The notes beneath the pieces are model-generated. The model was not told the DNA's origin. It was given only the letters and a program-made list of their open reading frames with translations, and made no database searches. Position numbers and translations under genes: made by a program. Shown piece by piece: positions 53,687 through 56,905 of a stretch of 56,905 nucleotides of DNA; the stretch's first letter is position 1; the number at the start of each line of letters is the position of its first letter. This DNA is from Mycobacterium sp. ACS4331. GTDB taxonomy: Bacteria; Actinomycetota; Actinomycetes; Mycobacteriales; Mycobacteriaceae. The DNA is taken from assembly GCF_001667265.1 (NCBI RefSeq), contig NZ_LZHW01000055.1:1-56905 (forward strand), in the 5' to 3' direction.

Positions 53687-55156
53687 ATGAACGCACCTGC
53701 TGGTGCCACTCCCCGAGTCGCGATCATCGGGTCGGGGTTCAGCGGCATCGCCGCAGCCATCGCCCTGCGCAAGAAGGGGATCGAGAACTTCACGATCTTC
53801 GAGCAGGCGCCGGAACTGGGCGGCACCTGGTTCTACAACCGCTACCCGGGCGCCGAGGTGGACCTGGAGTCGCACATCTACTCGTTCTCCTTCGAACGGT
53901 ACGACTGGACCCGGACCCACGCCAGTTGGCGTGAGCTGCTCGGCTACCTCAACCACGTGGCGCGCAAATGGGATCTGCCCCGTCGCATCCGGTTCAACGA
54001 GAAGGTCGAGGACGTCACCTGGTCCGACACCGACGAGACCTACACGCTGACCACCTCCTCGGGGGAGGACCACGGCAGCTTCACCGCCGTCATCAGCGCC
54101 GTCGGCTTCCTGAACATCCCGCTGCTGCCGCCGTTCGCCCGCGAGGAGCACGACTTCGAGGGCGTGGTCTGCCACACCTCACGCTGGCCCGAAGGCGTGG
54201 ACATGACCGGCAAGTCGATCGGCGTGGTCGGCACCGGTTCGTCGGCCGTCCAGGTGGTGACCGAGGCTGAGCGAGTCGGCAAGGACGTCAAGATCTTCCA
54301 GATCGAGCCGAACTGGCTGCTGCCCAAGGAGAGCCGGGACTTCACTGCGTCGGAGCGGCGCCTGAACCGACTGCTGCCGGTGTACGCCTACCGCCGGATG
54401 AAGCTGTACGTCAACTACGACCTGCGGCAGTACCGTTCCAGCCACGCCCGGGCCAACGGCTTCACCAACAAGCGCAAGCGCCGCGCCGCCGAGGCGTTCC
54501 TGCACCGCGAGTTGGGGTCGCGGCCTGATCTGCTCAAGCTGGCCACCCCGTCGTTCCCGTACGAGGGCAGGCGCACGGTCGTCAGCGACACCTACTACCG
54601 GTCGCTGCTGAGCCCCAAGGTCACCCTGGTGCCGCACGCCGTCAAGGGCCTGACCCGCACGGGCGCCGTCGACGCCAACGGTGACGAGCACGAACTCGAC
54701 ATCGTGGTGCTGGCAACCGGTTTCGACGCGGCCAACTACCTGGGCAACTACCGGGTGCACGGTCGCGGCGGGGTGGAACTGCACTCCGAATGGCAGGGTG
54801 AGCCGGAGGCCTTCCTGGGCATGATGGTGCCGAAGTTCCCGAACTTCTTCATCATGTACGGCCCGAACACCAACTCCATTCCGCTGGTGTCGTTCTACGA
54901 GGCGCAGGCCGCGTTCGCGGCGAGCCTGATCGGCCGGGCCGCCAAGGAGCGCCGCCGGACGATCGAGGTGCGCCGGTCGGCGTTCGTGGTCTACAACGAG
55001 TGGATTCAGGAGAAGCTGGCCAAGACGGTGTGGGCCGGCACCCGCAACTACTTCCAGGCCGGCAGCGGCCGGATCGTGTCGCAGTGGCCGTTCGGTGCCA
55101 CGGCCTACATCCTGGCCACCAAGCTGCTCCGCCGCATCGCCGTTCGCCTGAGTTGA
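53687..55156 (+). CDS. flavin-containing Baeyer-Villiger-type monooxygenase
   Basis: 489 residues. FAD motif GSGFSG (15-20), NADP motif GTGSSA (182-187) and the BVMO fingerprint Phe157-x-Gly-x3-His-x3-Trp167-Pro are all present, as is ATGFDAANYL near residue 350. Type I enzymes of this kind insert oxygen next to ketones or oxidise N and S. The 489-residue length is slightly short for the family. ATG 53687 with CAGGAGACCAAGG upstream; the 53669 start is not supported by an RBS. First of a two-gene unit with the gamma-glutamyl hydrolase. Confidence 0.9.
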   Translation: MNAPAGATPRVAIIGSGFSGIAAAIALRKKGIENFTIFEQAPELGGTWFYNRYPGAEVDLESHIYSFSFERYDWTRTHASWRELLGYLNHVARKWDLPRRIRFNEKVEDVTWSDTDETYTLTTSSGEDHGSFTAVISAVGFLNIPLLPPFAREEHDFEGVVCHTSRWPEGVDMTGKSIGVVGTGSSAVQVVTEAERVGKDVKIFQIEPNWLLPKESRDFTASERRLNRLLPVYAYRRMKLYVNYDLRQYRSSHARANGFTNKRKRRAAEAFLHRELGSRPDLLKLATPSFPYEGRRTVVSDTYYRSLLSPKVTLVPHAVKGLTRTGAVDANGDEHELDIVVLATGFDAANYLGNYRVHGRGGVELHSEWQGEPEAFLGMMVPKFPNFFIMYGPNTNSIPLVSFYEAQAAFAASLIGRAAKERRRTIEVRRSAFVVYNEWIQEKLAKTVWAGTRNYFQAGSGRIVSQWPFGATAYILATKLLRRIAVRLS

Positions 55157-55171
55157 TGAGATAGGAAGATT

Positions 55172-55909
55172 TTGTCTGCAAAGCCGGTTATCGCCGTCAC
55201 GGTCAACACCTCGGAGTTCTCGTGGATGCTGCACTGGCGGCGGATGTTCGACGGCCTTCAGGAATGTGGGGCCATCGTGGTCGCAGTGGAATGTGCTACG
55301 GCCACAGCAGATCTGGATGCGCTGATGGGGCAGGTGGATGGGCTGGTCATCAGCGGGGGAGGTGATGTCGATCCGCGACGCTACGGCGGCGACCCCGAGG
55401 ATCCGACCGTGGTCGGGACGAACCCGACGCGCGATGCCAACGAGATCGCGGCGTTCGAGGCCGCCTGGCAGCGCGGCGTCCCCACCCTGGCGATCTGCCG
55501 GGGTGCGCAGCTGGTGAACGTCCAGCGCGGCGGCACGCTCTACGTCGATCTGGCGCGTGATCATGCCTCCGACGTCGTGCATCGGCTGGGTGAGGATCGG
55601 CTCATGGAGATGGCTCATGAGGTCGAGGTGACCACGGGCTCCCGGCTGGCCGAGTGGATGGCCAGGGACGGCATGCTGCCGGTCAACAGTCAGCACCACC
55701 AGGGCATCCGCGATCTCGCCGACGGTTTCGTCGTGGCCGCGCGTGCCGCTGACGGGCTGATCGAGGCCTACGAGTCCACCGAGCGACCGTTCCTCGCGGT
55801 GCAGTGGCACCCCGAGGTGAACTGGAGCGTGGAGAACTCGTCGCGTCGACTGCTTGAATCATTCATCGCCTGCTGCTCGACGTCCGACCTCGCGGGCGTG
55901 GGCGGTTGA
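55172..55909 (+). CDS. gamma-glutamyl-gamma-aminobutyrate hydrolase-type amidase (peptidase C26, PuuD-like)
   Basis: 245 residues of the class I glutamine amidotransferase fold. The nucleophile Cys109 in LAICRGAQL and the dyad His213-Pro-Glu215 in VQWHPE are complete, with VISGGGDVDPRRYG binding the glutamyl part. PuuD relatives cleave gamma-glutamyl amides to release glutamate and the free acid. This supports a gamma-glutamylation pathway with ligases 1 and 2. TTG 55172 start after AGGAAG; 15 bp behind the BVMO gene. Ends the accessory island. Confidence 0.9.
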   Translation: MSAKPVIAVTVNTSEFSWMLHWRRMFDGLQECGAIVVAVECATATADLDALMGQVDGLVISGGGDVDPRRYGGDPEDPTVVGTNPTRDANEIAAFEAAWQRGVPTLAICRGAQLVNVQRGGTLYVDLARDHASDVVHRLGEDRLMEMAHEVEVTTGSRLAEWMARDGMLPVNSQHHQGIRDLADGFVVAARAADGLIEAYESTERPFLAVQWHPEVNWSVENSSRRLLESFIACCSTSDLAGVGG

Positions 55910-56054
55910 CCACACCTGCGTGAAGCCAGGGCGGGGCCACGCCATGCACTCGACCTCCTGATACTGTCGCCCGCGACAACCCTTTGCCGACACCATCCCC
56001 GCCGCGGGTGGTGTGGGTCTAACCTTCCGGCGGTCGGCACACGTGAGGAGCCCA
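55910..56054. other. 145-bp intergenic region at the end of the accessory island
   Basis: Contains no frame of interest and no strong hairpin. GGAG just before 56055 is the RBS of the next gene. Confidence 0.5.
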
Positions 56055-56489
56055 ATGGCGCGCATTCGGACAGGTTCGGCGATGCTCGCCGCGGGCGTGC
56101 TCGTCTCGGTGGTGTCGGCGGCCTCGGCATGGGCCGGTGGGCCCAGCGGTGTCGTCGAGGGTGACGAGAACATCTCGCAGGCGGTCGGTTCCGGAGTGCT
56201 CGACGGAACCCTGGTCGGGTACAGCGCGACCGGCGTCGACAACGCGGCCGCCTCGGCGGCCGTCATCGCGGAGTGCGAGCGGGCGGGGGCCGTGGAATGC
56301 AGCCGCGACGAGGTGACCAACGACAATCTCTGCGTGGTTTCCGTCGGCGCCGATGACGGCTCCGGCATCGTGGCAGGCGGGGCTGGAGTCACCGTCGAGG
56401 CCGCCCGCGACGAGGCCTTCCGGCATGCCGAGACCGCCGGTGCGCCGCTTGATCCGGCAGCCCGGATCCTGGCATCGGCCTGCCCATGA
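56055..56489 (+). CDS. DUF4189-like secreted protein
   Basis: 144 residues with a signal peptide (MARIRTGSAMLAAGVLVSVVSAASAWA, cleavage after AWA). The mature part has DUF4189-like repeats with two Cys pairs: AVIAECERAGAVECSRDEV and NDNLCVVSVGADDGSG, ending ILASACP. DUF4189 proteins are common small secreted proteins of mycobacteria without a known activity. ATG 56055, GAGGAG upstream. It does not belong to the accessory island. Confidence 0.8.
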   Translation: MARIRTGSAMLAAGVLVSVVSAASAWAGGPSGVVEGDENISQAVGSGVLDGTLVGYSATGVDNAAASAAVIAECERAGAVECSRDEVTNDNLCVVSVGADDGSGIVAGGAGVTVEAARDEAFRHAETAGAPLDPAARILASACP

Positions 56490-56535
56490 CCGGACCGATC
56501 CACATGACACAAACGCGAGGCGAGGGCAGAGCGGC

Positions 56536-56766
56536 ATGACATTTCAGCGAACTGGTGCATTGGTGTTCGTCGGTGTGGCCGTGGCGGCGGTGATCTCGGC
56601 CCCGGTGGCCGGTGCTCGGCCGACCTGTCAGGACGCAGGCAGTCACGTCCGGTGCGAGACGAACGGCAGCGTGTCGATCAAGGCGGTGCCGCAGACCCGG
56701 GCACCCCACGTCAGTCAGGTGATGCCGCAGAACCAGAATCGGCGAGGAGTCGTCTTCAGCTGGTAG
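56536..56766 (+). CDS. small secreted protein of 76 residues
   Basis: Signal peptide MTFQRTGALVFVGVAVAAVISAPVAGA, followed by a mature part of about 49 residues with two cysteines (RPTCQDAGSHVRCETNGSV) that probably form a disulfide, and a basic Gln/Asn-rich end (PQNQNRRGVVFSW). No domain is recognised. It lies 46 bp after the DUF4189-like gene and may be cotranscribed with it. ATG 56536 with GAGGGCAG upstream. Confidence 0.75.
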   Translation: MTFQRTGALVFVGVAVAAVISAPVAGARPTCQDAGSHVRCETNGSVSIKAVPQTRAPHVSQVMPQNQNRRGVVFSW

Positions 56767-56905
56767 CGCCGGCGGTGGATGGGATGACTCCCGTCATCAC
56801 GTCTCTGTGAGCGTCCGCATCGGTACGCGACACGCCGGGCAGGCTCAAGTGATCGCTGCAGCACCTGATTGGTAAGGGGTGTTGTTTCGATGGGATTTAG
56901 AGGGC
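56767..56905. other. Trailing 139 bp without a gene
   Basis: No gene, repeat or hairpin of note. GGTACGCGACACGCCGGGCA-like DNA and a final GATTTAGAGGGC are seen. The window ends here. Confidence 0.5.

Noticed and set aside
41988..55909. Recent horizontal transfer of the accessory island
   Set aside because: GC content and codon use look like the neighbours, there is no integrase, IS or tRNA at its borders; presence in other strains would be needed to judge.

Overview
The window is high-GC DNA from a rapidly growing mycobacterium (Mycolicibacterium type). Evidence: the order mscL - SAF protein - zinc-ribbon chaperone - formyl-THF cyclo-ligase - galU - glp/moeA - rimJ - sepX/glpR - tRNA-Ala ... 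pat ... arcA - pmt - rsmI - pabB ... metG - tatD - rpfB - ksgA - ispE - pks16 follows, from memory, the M. tuberculosis Rv0985c-Rv1013 block. Mycobacterial lipoproteins, GTG starts and GTGA/ATGA overlaps agree. No insertion sequence, integrase or CRISPR array was seen. The first 90 bases are a C/G homopolymer-like run, probably an assembly end artefact.

Layout. 108-8605: conserved core (channel, HrcA/CIRCE-controlled chaperone, nucleotide-sugar and folate enzymes, the gephyrin-like Glp and its membrane receptor SepX/GlpR, a DUF559-type nuclease-like protein, tRNA-Ala). 8626-9526: membrane-protein genes. 9574-17330: a catabolic island on the minus strand made of two transcription units, reductase-SDR-Rieske1-small protein-TauD and Rieske2-small protein-amidohydrolase-MarR. 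Each starts behind a near-identical 18-bp operator. 17555-25901: cAMP-responsive acetyltransferase Pat, a shikimate-dehydrogenase-like protein, lipoproteins, TspO, AlkB, SoxR with its box, arginine deiminase, and a second DUF559-type protein. 26047-41691: conserved core (Pmt, RsmI, PabB, an ECF41 sigma factor with its flavoprotein partner, GdhA, MetG, TatD, RpfB, KsgA, a stand-alone Ser/Thr kinase, IspE, Pks16 ligase).

41988-55909 is a second accessory island: an amino-acid/amine permease, a FadR-type regulator, four SDRs, a DUF1116 protein, an unrecognised Cys-rich protein, two glutamine-synthetase-like ligases, an alpha/beta hydrolase, a Baeyer-Villiger-type flavoprotein and a gamma-glutamyl-amide hydrolase. 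Eight of these genes form one tightly coupled operon, and three promoters share a TTTAGGTCTTT-like element. The content suggests import of an amine or amino-acid-like compound, protection as a gamma-glutamyl amide, oxidation and release. This is inference.

The most unusual observations are: (1) Rieske1 keeps its mononuclear iron ligands, but both histidines of the Rieske cluster are replaced (CxR and CxxC instead of CxH and CxxH), while its canonical paralogue sits 4 kb away; (2) the amidohydrolase in the same island has lost the HxH metal motif (ExN); (3) each Rieske gene is followed by a ~110-residue helical protein of unknown function; (4) the gamma-glutamyl/DUF1116/Cys-rich operon does not match a pathway I know; (5) ksgA appears to start at CTG, overlapping the rpfB stop.
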